From Brevundimonas sp. (lineage in GTDB: Bacteria; Pseudomonadota; Alphaproteobacteria; Caulobacterales; Caulobacteraceae), in assembly GCA_030693575.1 (NCBI GenBank), contig JAUYAG010000003.1, forward strand, positions 1 through 33,843: a stretch of 33,843 nucleotides of DNA, given 5' to 3'. Both the position numbers and the translations under genes were made by a program. Positions 14,344 through 23,893 of the stretch are shown one piece after another. Position 1 is the stretch's first letter. Each line of letters opens with the position of its first letter. The notes below the pieces were generated by a model that worked only from the letters and a program-made list of their open reading frames with translations, did no database searches and was not told where the DNA came from.

Positions 14344-17069
14344 ATGCTCGACAAGACCTTCGACCCGACCGCCGCCGAACCCCGTCTGTATGCGATGTGG
14401 GAGGACAGCGGCCTGTTCGCGCCGCGCGACGCCAGCGCCACCGATGGCGCGGCTGACGCCTATTCGATCGTCATTCCGCCGCCGAACGTGACGGGCTCGC
14501 TGCACATCGGCCACGCGCTGAACAACACCCTGCAGGACATCCTGGCCCGCTATCACCGGATGAAGGGCAAGGCCGTGCTGTGGCTGCCTGGCACCGATCA
14601 CGCCGGTATCGCCACCCAGATGGTAGTCGAGCGCCAGCTGGCCGCCGCGGGCAATGTCAGCCGGCGCGACATGGGCCGTGATGCCTTCGTGGCCAAGGTC
14701 TGGGAATGGAAGGCTGAGTCGGGCGGAACCATCGTCCAGCAGCTGCGCCGGCTGGGCGCCAGCTGCGACTGGAGCCGGGAGCGGTTCACGCTCGACGAAG
14801 GACTGAACGCCGCCGTGCGCAAGGTTTTCGTCCAGTTGCACAGGGACGGGCTGATCTATCGCGACAAGCGGCTGGTCAACTGGGACCCGCATTTCCAGAC
14901 GGCGATCTCGGACCTCGAGGTCGAGCAGAAGGAGATGGACGGGGCCTACTGGCATTTCGCCTATCCACTGGCCGACGGCGTCACCTATGAGCACCCGGTC
15001 GCCTTCGACGAGGATGGCAAGGCGACCGAATACGAGACGCGGGACTATATCGTCGTGGCCACGACCCGGCCGGAGACGATGCTGGGCGACACCGGTGTGG
15101 CGGTGCATCCGGCCGACACGCGTTATGCGGGGCTGGTCGGCAAGTTCGTGACCCTGCCCATCGTCGGGCGGCGCATCCCGATCGTCGCCGACGACTATGC
15201 CGACCCGGCCAAGGGCTCGGGCGCGGTGAAGATCACCCCGGCGCACGACTTCAACGACTTCCAGGTCGGCAAGCGGGCCGGACTGGCGGCGCTTAACGTC
15301 ATGGACGCCTTCGGCCGCATCACCGCCGCCGACACGCCGGACGTGCCCGCCGACTACGAGGGCATGGACCGGTTCGCCGCGCGCAAGGCCATCGTCGCCC
15401 GCGCCGAAGAAGACGGCTGGCTGAAGGAGATCGAGAAGACCCGGCACGTCGTCCCGCACGGTGATCGCTCGGGCGTGGTCATCGAGCCGTGGCTGACGGA
15501 CCAGTGGTACGTCGACGCACACACCCTGGCCCAGCCGGCGATCAAGGCGGTGGAGCAGGGCGACACGGTCTTCGAGCCGAAGAGCTACGAGAAGATCTAT
15601 TTCGAATGGCTGCGCAACATCGAGCCCTGGTGCATCTCGCGTCAGCTGTGGTGGGGTCACCGCATCCCGGCCTGGTATGACGCCGACGGCAATATCTACG
15701 TCGCCGAGAGCGAGGCCGAGGCCGTGGCCCAGGCCGGCGGCAAGCCGCTGACGCAGGACGAGGACGTGCTGGACACCTGGTTCAGCTCGGCCCTGTGGCC
15801 GTTCTCGACCATGGGCTGGCCGGAGAAGACCGAGGACCTCGAGCGCTTCTATCCGACCAGTGATCTGGTGACGGCGGCGGACATCATCTTCTTCTGGGTT
15901 GCCCGGATGATGATGATGGGACTTCACTTCATGGATGAAGTTCCGTTCAAACGGGTCATCATCAATGGCCTCGTCCGCGACGAGAAGGGCCAGAAGATGA
16001 GCAAGTCGAAGGGGAACGTCATCGACCCCCTCGGCATCATCGACGAGCTGGGCGCCGACCCGCTGCGCTTCACCATGGCCATCCTGTCGGGCACGCGCGA
16101 CATCAAATTGTCGAAACAACGCATTGAAGGTTATCGCAACTTCGGCACCAAACTGTGGAACGCGGCGCGCTTCTCGCAGATGAATGAGGCGAAACGGGTC
16201 GAGGGCTTCGATCCCGCGACCGTCGACCAGACCATCAACCGCTGGATCCGCGGCGAACTCACCAAGGCCGAGCGGGGAGTCAGCGAAGCCATCGAGGGCG
16301 GGCGTTTCGACGACGCGGCCTCGGCCCTGTACCGCTTCGTCTGGAACGTCTTCTGCGACTGGTATCTGGAGCTGGCCAAGCCGGTGTTCATGGGTTCGGA
16401 CGAGGCCGCCAAGGCTGAGACGCGGGCCATGACGGCCTGGACGCTCGACCAGACCCTGAAGCTGATGCACCCGATCATGCCCTTCATCACCGAAGAGCTG
16501 TGGGACAAGCTGGCCGGCGAGGGCGCGGCGCGGGACGAGGCGACCCTGATCGGTTCGGCCTGGCCGGTGCTGCCGGATGCCTTCATTGATCCGGCGGCCG
16601 AGGGCGAGATCGGCTGGCTGGTCGATCTGGTCACCGAAATCCGGCAGCTGAAGGCCGAGATGAATGTGCCGCAGGGCGCCAAACCCGGCCTGTCCTTCAT
16701 CGCGCCGGACGCAGTCACGGCGGCCCGGATCGCGCGCCATCGCGACCTGATCCTGACCCTGGGCCGGGTGTCGGACCTGTCGACCATCGAGGCGGCGGCC
16801 GAGGGGGCGGTGACCTTTGTCTCCGGCGGCGCGACGGCGGCGCTGTCGCTGGCGGGGATCATCGATCTGACGGCAGAGCGTGCGCGCCTGACCAAGGAAA
16901 TCGCCGCCTTCGACAGCGACATCGGGCATTTCAACAAGAAGCTGGGCAATCCGAACTTTGTGGATCGCGCAGCCCCCGAAGTCGTCGACGAACAACGCCA
17001 GAAGCTGGCCGAGGCCGAGGCCGGCAAGGCCAAGCTTCAGGCGGCGCTGGCGCGACTGGACGCGGTGGG

Positions 17070-17073
<4 letters not shown>
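14344..17073 (+). CDS. valS: Valine--tRNA ligase
   Basis: A 909-residue class I synthetase. The HIGH motif is at residues 54-57 in [19 protein letters not shown] is at 551-555. The CP1 editing domain, which removes mischarged threonine, is intact with [17 protein letters not shown] and [15 protein letters not shown]. The anticodon-binding domain follows, then a C-terminal coiled coil ([18 protein letters not shown] onward) that is characteristic of ValRS. The ATG at 14344 matches the family start; the frame is open upstream into popZ but is not coding there. The stop overlaps the GTG of tlyA, so the two are co-translated. Confidence 0.97.
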
Positions 17074-17833
<760 letters not shown>

Positions 17834-17894
17834 GGCCGCCGCCTGAGCGCGAGCGCCGACCGCGCCGCCCTTCCGCCGCCAGCGAACCGGCAAT

Positions 17895-17919
17895 CACTAG
17901 CCACTAGCCACTAGCCACT
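17895..17919 (-). repeat. Inverted heptamer array (AGCCACT)
   Basis: Three full copies of AGCCACT plus a partial CACT, the exact reverse complement of the array at 17792-17833. The GC-rich spacer is 61 bp. The arms could pair over about 25 bp. Confidence 0.93.
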
Positions 17920-17978
17920 CCTCGGCGCTCAAGTAGCGAGCCGCCGCGCGGCGAGCGTTAGCGCCCACTCAACATGGA

Positions 17979-18012
17979 AAAACCCCCGGTGGATTGCTCC
18001 ACCGGGGGTCTC
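17979..18012 (-). terminator. Intrinsic terminator of the glycine-zipper gene
   Basis: A perfect 12-bp stem (ACCCCCGGTGGA with TCCACCGGGGGT). Read on the minus strand it has a GCAA tetraloop and a T5 tail. The stretch 17920-17978 before it holds a GC-rich imperfect palindrome around GCCGCGCGGC and no gene. Confidence 0.88.
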
Positions 18013-18066
18013 CGTCACGCCGCCGATCGACAGGGGGGCTGAAAATTAATCGGCGGCGCAATCCTG

Positions 18067-18756
18067 TCAGCAGGTCTGCTGGTAGCGGGTGACCGTGCGG
18101 CCGTACTGGTCGCGGCTGGCGACGGCGACGGGGCGGCAGTCGGACTGGTAACGATCATCAGCCTGGTACGGCTGGTTCTGGTAGCCACGGTCGTCATAGC
18201 GGTCGTCGTAGCCGTAGCTGCCGTTACCCTGGCTGCTGTAGCCGCGGTCCTCGTAGCGATAGCGTCCGGAGTCCTGGTAACGGCTGTCGTAGCCACGGTC
18301 GTCGTACTGGACGTGGCCGCTATAGCCGTCGCTGCAGTTGCGGGCCGAGTCGTTGCCGACGGCCGCGCCGAGCGCGCCTCCGATCACGGCACCGAGCACG
18401 CTGCCCTCGGTGCGGCGGCCGCGGGCACCCAGCTGGGAGCCAAGGACAGCGCCGAAGGTCGCGCCGACGGCGACACCGGCACCCGTACGGCCCCGGCGCT
18501 CGCTGCGGCAGTTATAGTTTGAGCGGTCGTATGACTGGCCATAGGCGCGGTCATCCCGATAGTCGGGCAGCTGGGTGTAGCCATAAGGCGACTGCTGGTC
18601 GTAGCCGTAGGGCTGGCTGCTGTAGCCGCCGTAGGCCTGGGGTGCGCCCTGGTAGCTGTAGACCTGTGCCGAGGCTGTGGCGGGGGTCAGCATCAGGCCG
18701 GCCGCGGCGAGGGCGGCGGCGCCGAAGGCGGTCTTGAGGGGCAGACGGGCGAACAT
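18067..18756 (-). CDS. Exported glycine-zipper protein with Tyr/Asp/Arg-rich tail
   Basis: About 229 residues. A signal peptide (MFARLPLKTAFGAAALAAAG, cut near ASAQ) is followed by a Tyr/Gly/Gln-rich stretch, then a glycine-zipper module (TGAGVAVGATFGAVLGSQLG and SVLGAVIGGALGAAVGND), which in related outer-membrane proteins forms two short membrane-inserting helices. The C-terminal third repeats Asp-Asp-Arg-Gly-Tyr units (for example DDRGYDSRYQDSGRY) and ends RYQQTC. It is probably envelope-located; the function is unknown. The ATG at 18756 starts the signal peptide and has AGG nine bases upstream. ATGs at 18762 and 18765 are alternatives. It is convergent with tlyA and divergent from the RNA methyltransferase gene. 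Confidence 0.82.
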   Translation of the reverse strand: MFARLPLKTAFGAAALAAAGLMLTPATASAQVYSYQGAPQAYGGYSSQPYGYDQQSPYGYTQLPDYRDDRAYGQSYDRSNYNCRSERRGRTGAGVAVGATFGAVLGSQLGARGRRTEGSVLGAVIGGALGAAVGNDSARNCSDGYSGHVQYDDRGYDSRYQDSGRYRYEDRGYSSQGNGSYGYDDRYDDRGYQNQPYQADDRYQSDCRPVAVASRDQYGRTVTRYQQTC

Positions 18757-18949
18757 CGGCATCATCCTGGCTGAAGGGCGGGCGCCGGAGTTCGACGCCT
18801 GGACTTGTGATGACGAGGAATAGGCCCCCGAAACTGAACGGCCTTTGATCGGACCGTTCATCTTCGTTCAGGTTTCGCGGACGCCCCGGACCCTCCGGAG
18901 GTGGCGCGAAATCTGAGCCCGGACGCAATCGCGTCCGAACCGATTTCGC

Positions 18950-18957
18950 TCTAGAAG
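18950..18957 (+). promoter_or_regulatory. -10 box implying a leaderless mRNA (RNA methyltransferase)
   Basis: TCTAGAAG resembles the Caulobacter GCTANAWC -10 element and ends only six bases before the ATG at 18964. Transcription would start at or beside the ATG. No good -35 is seen. Confidence 0.4.
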
Positions 18958-18963
18958 CGGCCG

Positions 18964-20208
18964 ATGACGGAAACGCTGACCATCAGCCGCGTGGGCGGGC
19001 AGGGCGACGGGATCGCCGAGACGGCGGCCGGTCCGGTGTTCGCTCCTCTGACTCTGCCCGGCGAGACCGTGCGGGGTGAGGTGCGCGACGGGCGGCTCGA
19101 GGGGGCGGAGATCCTGACCGCCAGTCCGGAACGGATCGCGCCGGTCTCGCCCCACTATGGGGACTGCGGCGGATGCTCGCTGCAGCACTGGGCGGCCGGG
19201 CCCTATCTCGACTGGAAGCGCGAGCAGGTGCGGCTGGCCCTCGCCCGTGAGCGGATCGAGACCGTGATCGAGGCGACGGTGGCGGTGCCGCCGGGCACGC
19301 GCCGGCGACTGGCCCTGCATGCGCGCCGAGGCGAGGACGGGCGGGTCCTGCTGGGATTCAAGGCGCGCAAGAGCTGGCGGCTGGTCGAGGTGACCGCCTG
19401 TCCGGTGGCCGATCCGCGGCTGGTCGCGGCGTTTCCGGCACTGGCCCGGGTGGCGGAGGCCTTTCTGGAGCATCCGAAATCGGCGCCGACCCTGCATGTG
19501 ACGGCGACCCTGACCGGGCTCGATGTGGATGTGACGGGGGTCGAGCGGCGCACGGGCGGCCTGTCGGGCGACGCCCGGATGCGGGCGATCGCGGCGGGGG
19601 CCGAGGCCGGGCTGGCGCGGCTGAGCCTGGCGGGCGAGGTCCTGATGATGGAGCGGCAGCCGAAGGTGGCCTTCGGCCCGGCGACCGTGCCCTTGCCGCC
19701 CGGCGGCTTTTTGCAGGCCGTACCGGAGGCGGAGGCGGCGATGGTCGCGCGCGCCGTCGAGGCGGTGCGGGGGGCGAAGAAGATCGCCGACCTGTTCTGC
19801 GGGGCGGGGACCTTCACCTTCCCGCTGGCGACCGTGGCTCCGGTGCTGGCGGCGGATGGATCGGCGGCGGGGATCGCGGCGCTGAAGGCGGGCATCGGCT
19901 CGGGGCCGGGGATGAAGGCGGTCACGGCCGAGGCGCGCGACCTGTTCCGCCGGCCGCTGGCGCCTTACGACCTGCGCGGCTGCGACGCCGTGGTGCTGGA
20001 CCCGCCGCGCGCGGGGGCTCTCGAGCAGACGCAGCAGCTGCCGGGGACGAAGGCGTCGGTCGTGGTCGGGGTGTCGTGCAATCCGGTGACCTTCGCCCGC
20101 GACGCCCGGGTCCTGATCGACGCCGGCTTCCGGCTGGAGCGGGTCACGCCGGTGGACCAGTTCCTGTGGTCAGCCCATGTGGAGCTGGTGGGAGTGTTCC
20201 GGCGATGA
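18964..20208 (+). CDS. RlmD/TrmA-type RNA 5-methyluridine methyltransferase
   Basis: A 414-residue class I methyltransferase of the TrmA/RlmD/RlmC family, which forms 5-methyluridine in tRNA or 23S rRNA. An N-terminal TRAM-like part (MTETLTISRVGGQGDGIAE) is followed by the iron-sulphur region with CGGCSLQHW, the SAM region ADLFCGAGTFTFPLA, VVLDPPRAGA and the catalytic SCNPVTFARD, ending with the family VDQFLWSAHVELV. Of the four cysteines that bind the 4Fe-4S cluster in E. coli RlmD, the first is Ser here (APVSPHYGDCGGC), while the fourth appears as EVTACPVAD. The target nucleotide cannot be told. Its stop overlaps the next start (ATGA). Confidence 0.88.
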   Translation: MTETLTISRVGGQGDGIAETAAGPVFAPLTLPGETVRGEVRDGRLEGAEILTASPERIAPVSPHYGDCGGCSLQHWAAGPYLDWKREQVRLALARERIETVIEATVAVPPGTRRRLALHARRGEDGRVLLGFKARKSWRLVEVTACPVADPRLVAAFPALARVAEAFLEHPKSAPTLHVTATLTGLDVDVTGVERRTGGLSGDARMRAIAAGAEAGLARLSLAGEVLMMERQPKVAFGPATVPLPPGGFLQAVPEAEAAMVARAVEAVRGAKKIADLFCGAGTFTFPLATVAPVLAADGSAAGIAALKAGIGSGPGMKAVTAEARDLFRRPLAPYDLRGCDAVVLDPPRAGALEQTQQLPGTKASVVVGVSCNPVTFARDARVLIDAGFRLERVTPVDQFLWSAHVELVGVFRR

Positions 20209-20609
20209 CGATGAACGACAACCTGCCCGACGAGGATGGCGGCGGCTTCGACGCCGAGGACTGGACGCGGCTGACGCCGTTTGTGGGGGCGGTGGCGACT
20301 CTCGATGACGTACAGGCGCGCCGGGCGGTCTTTGCGCTGGGCGACACCGACGATCCGCGTCCGATCGCCATGGACCTGCCGCAGCCGGTGATCTGGTGGG
20401 ACGAGGACGGCGAGCAGGCGGCGGTGGCGGTGCAGGCCGAGACCCATCTGGGACCGGACGGCGAGGAGATGGAGGTTCTGGGCCTGATCCTGCCGGACGG
20501 TGGCGGGGCGGTGGCTCTGATGGAGGATGTCGATCTGGTCGACGCCACCGACCCGGCCTGGCGGGAGCTGGTCACCAACGCCATCGATCCGTCGGCGGCT
20601 GAGGACTAG
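20205..20609 (+). CDS. Small acidic protein of unknown function
   Basis: A 134-residue, strongly acidic soluble protein. It contains WTRLTPFVGAVATLDDVQAR, then PVIWWDEDGEQAAVAVQAET, and ends DPAWRELVTNAIDPSAAED. No family is recognised. The ATG at 20205 overlaps the stop of the RNA methyltransferase gene and has GGGAG nine bases upstream, so the two are translationally coupled. A role linked to RNA modification is only positional. Its TAG stop shares the palindrome CTAG with the stop of the convergent radical SAM gene, a tail-to-tail overlap of four bases. Confidence 0.8.
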   Translation: MTMNDNLPDEDGGGFDAEDWTRLTPFVGAVATLDDVQARRAVFALGDTDDPRPIAMDLPQPVIWWDEDGEQAAVAVQAETHLGPDGEEMEVLGLILPDGGGAVALMEDVDLVDATDPAWRELVTNAIDPSAAED

Positions 20610-21712
20610 GCGGCCTCAACTTCGCTCAAGGGGAGAGGGGGCGGGAGATCGAACAGGTCCATCTGCTTCTTCATGTCAGCCGGAACCTGGAACTGCGTCT
20701 CATCCAGCGGAACGCGTGGGCGGTCGAGCCCGTAGCGTATGATGGCCGCCTTGAACCGGGTGGCGATCAACTCGGCGACCGGGCCGGTTCCCTTCATGCG
20801 CCGGGACCAGTCGGCGTCGTAGTCCTTGCCGCCGCGGGTCTGGCGGATCAGGGACATGACGCGGGCGGCGCGCTCGGGGCGGGCGGCGGCCAGCCATTCG
20901 CGGAACAGGTCCTTGATCTCGAGCGGCAGACGCAGGGTGACGTACATGGCCGAGGTCGCGCCCGCCTTTGACGCTGCCTCAAGGACGGATTCGAGCTCGT
21001 GATCATTGAGGCCGGGGATGACCGGGGCGAACCCGACCATGACCGGGCAGCCGGCGTCGGCAAGCCGGGATATGGCTTCCAGCCGTTTCGCCGGGGTCGA
21101 GGCGCGCGGCTCCATGGCGCGGGCCAGACCGCGGTCGAGGGTGGTGATCGAGACACAGGCGGAGGCCAGGCCGGACTTGCCCATGGGACCCAGAATGTCG
21201 GCATCGCGGGCGATCAGCACCGATTTGGTGATTATGCTGAAGGGGTGTCTGAATCTCTGCAGGACCTCGAGGATCGAGCGGGTCGAGTTCAGCTCGCGCT
21301 CGACCGGCTGATAGGGGTCGGTGTTGCCGCCTATGTGGATGCGTTTGCAGACGTAGCGGGGCCTTGCGAGTTCCTGCTCCAGCAGACGCGGGGCCTCGGG
21401 CTTGAAGAAGAGTCTGCTCTCGAAATCCAGGCCCGGGGATAGGCCCATGAAGGCATGGGACGGACGGGCGTAGCAGTAGATACAGCCATGTTCGCAGCCC
21501 TTGTAGGGGTTGATGGACCGGTCGAAACCGATGTCCGGACTGGTGTTCTTCGCGATTATGGTCCGGGCGTGTTCGGGCGTCAGGGTCGTGCGCAGGGGCG
21601 CGGCCTCGACATCGTCGCGGGTCCAGCCGTCATCGAAGGCTTCGACGGTTTCGGGTTCGAACCGCCCGCTCGCATTCGATCGCGCGCCCCGTCCTTTCGC
21701 CGCTTCAGCCAT
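20606..21712 (-). CDS. PA0069-family radical SAM protein (SplB-like)
   Basis: A 368-residue radical SAM protein. The cluster-binding CxxxCxxC motif is CEHGCIYC, within INPYKGCEHGCIYCYARPSH. Further family segments are FFKPEAPRLLEQEL, IHIGGNTDPYQPVERE, FSIITKSVLIARDADIL, ASACVSITTLD and MVGFAPVIPGLNDHE. Such proteins resemble spore photoproduct lyase, but PA0069-type members occur in non-sporeformers and their substrate is unknown. The N-terminal ~55 residues (GARSNASGRFE) are typical of the family. ATG 21712 is the chosen start, with a -10-like box six bases upstream. It is convergent with the small acidic-protein gene. Confidence 0.9.
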   Translation of the reverse strand: MAEAAKGRGARSNASGRFEPETVEAFDDGWTRDDVEAAPLRTTLTPEHARTIIAKNTSPDIGFDRSINPYKGCEHGCIYCYARPSHAFMGLSPGLDFESRLFFKPEAPRLLEQELARPRYVCKRIHIGGNTDPYQPVERELNSTRSILEVLQRFRHPFSIITKSVLIARDADILGPMGKSGLASACVSITTLDRGLARAMEPRASTPAKRLEAISRLADAGCPVMVGFAPVIPGLNDHELESVLEAASKAGATSAMYVTLRLPLEIKDLFREWLAAARPERAARVMSLIRQTRGGKDYDADWSRRMKGTGPVAELIATRFKAAIIRYGLDRPRVPLDETQFQVPADMKKQMDLFDLPPPLPLSEVEAA

Positions 21713-21718
21713 GGACAG

Positions 21719-21746
21719 ACCCTAGCGCGAAAAGAGAACAAAGCAA
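21719..21746 (-). promoter_or_regulatory. Promoter implying leaderless radical SAM mRNA
   Basis: On the minus strand TTGCTT and GCTAGGGT (21719-21726) are separated by 14 nt, within the Caulobacter spacing range. The -10 ends six bases before the ATG at 21712, so the transcript should have almost no leader. Confidence 0.45.
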
Positions 21747-21891
21747 GAACTTTGCATCGGCAGTCCGGAGCGCCGAGGTTCGACAGATATCCGGGGGCAG
21801 CCCGGCTTCGCCAAGGCTTCGCAGGTCATCCTGCGTCGCCGGGTGTCTGGAGAGGGACCTGTCCTGCGAAGCCCGTCAGGGCGAAGCGGGA

Positions 21892-21976
21892 TGGTGCGGA
21901 TGAGAGGACTCGAACCTCCACGCCTCGCGGCGCCAGAACCTAAATCTGGTGCGTCTACCAGTTCCGCCACATCCGC
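21892..21976 (-). tRNA. tRNA-Leu(TAG)
   Basis: An 85-nt class II tRNA on the minus strand. The acceptor stem GCGGATG pairs with CATCCGC, then A and encoded CCA (21892-21894). The anticodon stem CCAGA/TCTGG closes TTTAGGT with anticodon TAG. A long variable arm (GCGCCGCGAGGCGT) confirms leucine or serine type. Confidence 0.96.
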
Positions 21977-22020
21977 CAGGTTCGCTGCAGGCTCTAGGCG
22001 AGGCCGGGCGAGGCGGCAAC

Positions 22021-22050
22021 GAAAAAGGCCCGGGATTGCTCCCGGGCCTT
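22021..22050 (-). terminator. Intrinsic terminator of the permease gene
   Basis: A perfect 11-bp stem (AAGGCCCGGGA with TCCCGGGCCTT) and, on the minus strand, a GCAA tetraloop and T5 tail. The tetraloop and closing pairs match the terminator at 17979-18012. Confidence 0.88.
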
Positions 22051-22075
22051 CGTCTTGCAGGATCCGATCCGGAGA

Positions 22076-23737
22076 TCAGTCCTTCTGGTTATCCACGCCG
22101 GTGCCCATGGCCTCGGCAGGGGACGACATCGTGGTCTCTTCGGTGATGTCGATGCCCTTGGCGAGCTTGGAGTGCCAGAAGCCGTAGATGATGTAGATCA
22201 CAGCCCCGACCGCGGCATAGGCGGCCAGGATGGTCAGCGGCAGGGTATTGCCGTCCATGGCGTGCTGGATCATCGGCCAGAAGTTGAAGCCGGCCAGCGA
22301 CAGACAGGCCACGATACCCGCACCGGCTGTCCAGACGCCGCCCGGGACCCTGAACGGACGCTCCATCTCCGGGTGCTTGATGCGCAGGAAGATCACGCTC
22401 AGGCACACGATGGAGAAGGCCACGGCCGTTCCCAGCGAAACGAGGTCGCCGAGGATCGAGATCGGCAGGAAGGACGCCGCGACGGCGATCAGGATGCCCA
22501 GCAGGATGGTGCCGATCCAGGGGGTGCGGAACTTCGGATGGATGACGGCGAAGGCCTTGGGCAGAAGGCCGTCACGGGCCATCGTGTAGAAGATCCGGGT
22601 CTGGCCGTAACACAGCACCAGCATCACCGAGGACAGGCCGGTGATCGCGCCGATCTTGATCAGGAAGCTGATCAGATTGAGCTCACCGCCGGCGGCGGAT
22701 GCCATCGGAATATTGGCCCATTCCAGACCCATGCGGTCGATGGCGACAGCCACCGGCGCCGGGCTGGCCAGCTCGAGGTAGGGGACGACGCCGGTCATGA
22801 CGGCGGCGACGGCCATGTAGATCAGCGTGCAGACGATCAGCGCGCCGAGGATGCCGACCGGAACGTCCTTGGACGGGTTCTTGGCTTCGGCCGCCGCGGT
22901 GGAGACGGCCTCGAACCCGACATAGGCAAAGAAGATGATCGCCGCGCCGCGGAGGATGCCGCTGGTCCCGTATTCGCCGAACTTGTCGGTGGTGTTCTCG
23001 GGGATGAAGGGCACCCAGTTCTCGGGGTTGATGTACTGGACCCCGACCCCGATGAAGGTCAGCAGCACAACGATCTTGATGATCACGATGATGTTGTTGA
23101 TCGACGCCGACTCGCTCACGCCGAGAACCAGCAGGCTGCAGACGGCGGCGATGCCGATGGCGGCGACGAGGTTCAGGGTCCCGGTCATCGGGAAGCTGCT
23201 GACGCCATCGGTCGTGACGGCCTGAATCAGCGGGGTCGCCCAGGCAGGACCTTCACCACCGGCGTACTGGATGGTCGGGAACAGACTGCCTGCGAGGCCG
23301 AAATCATTGAGAATGGAGACCACATAGCCGGACCAGCCGACCGCAACGGTCGAGGCAGCGACGCCGTATTCCAGCACCAGCAGCCAGCCCATGATCCAGG
23401 CGAAAACTTCGCCCAGGGTGCCGTAAGCGTAGGTGTAGGCTGAGCCGGACACCGGCATGGTCGAGGCCAGTTCGGCATAGCAGAGGCCGGCGAGACCGCA
23501 GGCGATGCCCGCGACCACGAACGACAGCATGATGGCCGGTCCGGTGTGGGCCGCTGCGACCTGGCCGGTGAGAACGAAGATACCGGCGCCGATGATGGCG
23601 CCGATGCCGAGGCTCATCAGGTTGATGGGACCCAGAGACCGCTTCAGCTCGCTCTTGGCGGCTTCCTTCTGGATCTGGGCTACGGATTTCTTGAGGAACA
23701 GGCGGTTCCCCTTGGGCCTAAGGCCTTCTGCGGACAT
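22076..23737 (-). CDS. APC-superfamily amino-acid permease (cationic amino-acid transporter type)
   Basis: A 553-residue inner-membrane transporter with about 12-14 helices. The first helix carries the family signature LMSLGIGAIIGAGIFVLTG, where the unwound GAGIF segment contacts the substrate amine. PVSGSAYTYAYGTLGEVFAW and RGAAIIFFAYVGFEAVST are further APC segments, the second fitting the cationic-amino-acid/CAT branch. The N-terminal ~35 residues and the C-terminal ~45 are soluble. The exact substrate cannot be read. The ATG at 23737 follows GGGGGCGAG. It is divergent from hrpB; a GCTAGCGT box on the minus strand at about 23804-23811 may be its -10, giving a leader of about 60 nt. Confidence 0.9.
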   Translation of the reverse strand: MSAEGLRPKGNRLFLKKSVAQIQKEAAKSELKRSLGPINLMSLGIGAIIGAGIFVLTGQVAAAHTGPAIMLSFVVAGIACGLAGLCYAELASTMPVSGSAYTYAYGTLGEVFAWIMGWLLVLEYGVAASTVAVGWSGYVVSILNDFGLAGSLFPTIQYAGGEGPAWATPLIQAVTTDGVSSFPMTGTLNLVAAIGIAAVCSLLVLGVSESASINNIIVIIKIVVLLTFIGVGVQYINPENWVPFIPENTTDKFGEYGTSGILRGAAIIFFAYVGFEAVSTAAAEAKNPSKDVPVGILGALIVCTLIYMAVAAVMTGVVPYLELASPAPVAVAIDRMGLEWANIPMASAAGGELNLISFLIKIGAITGLSSVMLVLCYGQTRIFYTMARDGLLPKAFAVIHPKFRTPWIGTILLGILIAVAASFLPISILGDLVSLGTAVAFSIVCLSVIFLRIKHPEMERPFRVPGGVWTAGAGIVACLSLAGFNFWPMIQHAMDGNTLPLTILAAYAAVGAVIYIIYGFWHSKLAKGIDITEETTMSSPAEAMGTGVDNQKD

Positions 23738-23860
23738 AGAGTCTCGCCCCCTGATACACGGCGAGTCCTCCCCGGACCGCCTTCAATGGCGCGGACGCTA
23801 GCGGCGCATGGGGCCGCTGGCAACGCGGTTTCCGAACGGTGAAGGCCTGACGACGCTTTC

Positions 23861-23886
23861 TTGAAGGGGCGTCCAGCGTCTAGAGC
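23861..23886 (+). promoter_or_regulatory. Promoter implying leaderless hrpB mRNA
   Basis: TTGAAG at 23861-23866 and TCTAGAGC at 23879-23886 have 12-nt spacing. The -10 ends seven bases before the hrpB ATG at 23894, and no ribosome binding site is visible, which fits a leaderless message. Confidence 0.42.
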
Positions 23887-23893
23887 CTTGGCG

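Noticed and set aside
14281..16995. 904-codon open frame antisense to valS
   Set aside because: Shadow of valS: the sense strand has complete ValRS motifs, and high GC removes stops from the opposite strand. Its translation is Arg/Gly/Val-rich with no domain.
22055..23443. 462-codon plus-strand frame opposite the APC permease
   Set aside because: Asp/Gly/His-rich shadow of the transmembrane protein; the permease has the true family signature.
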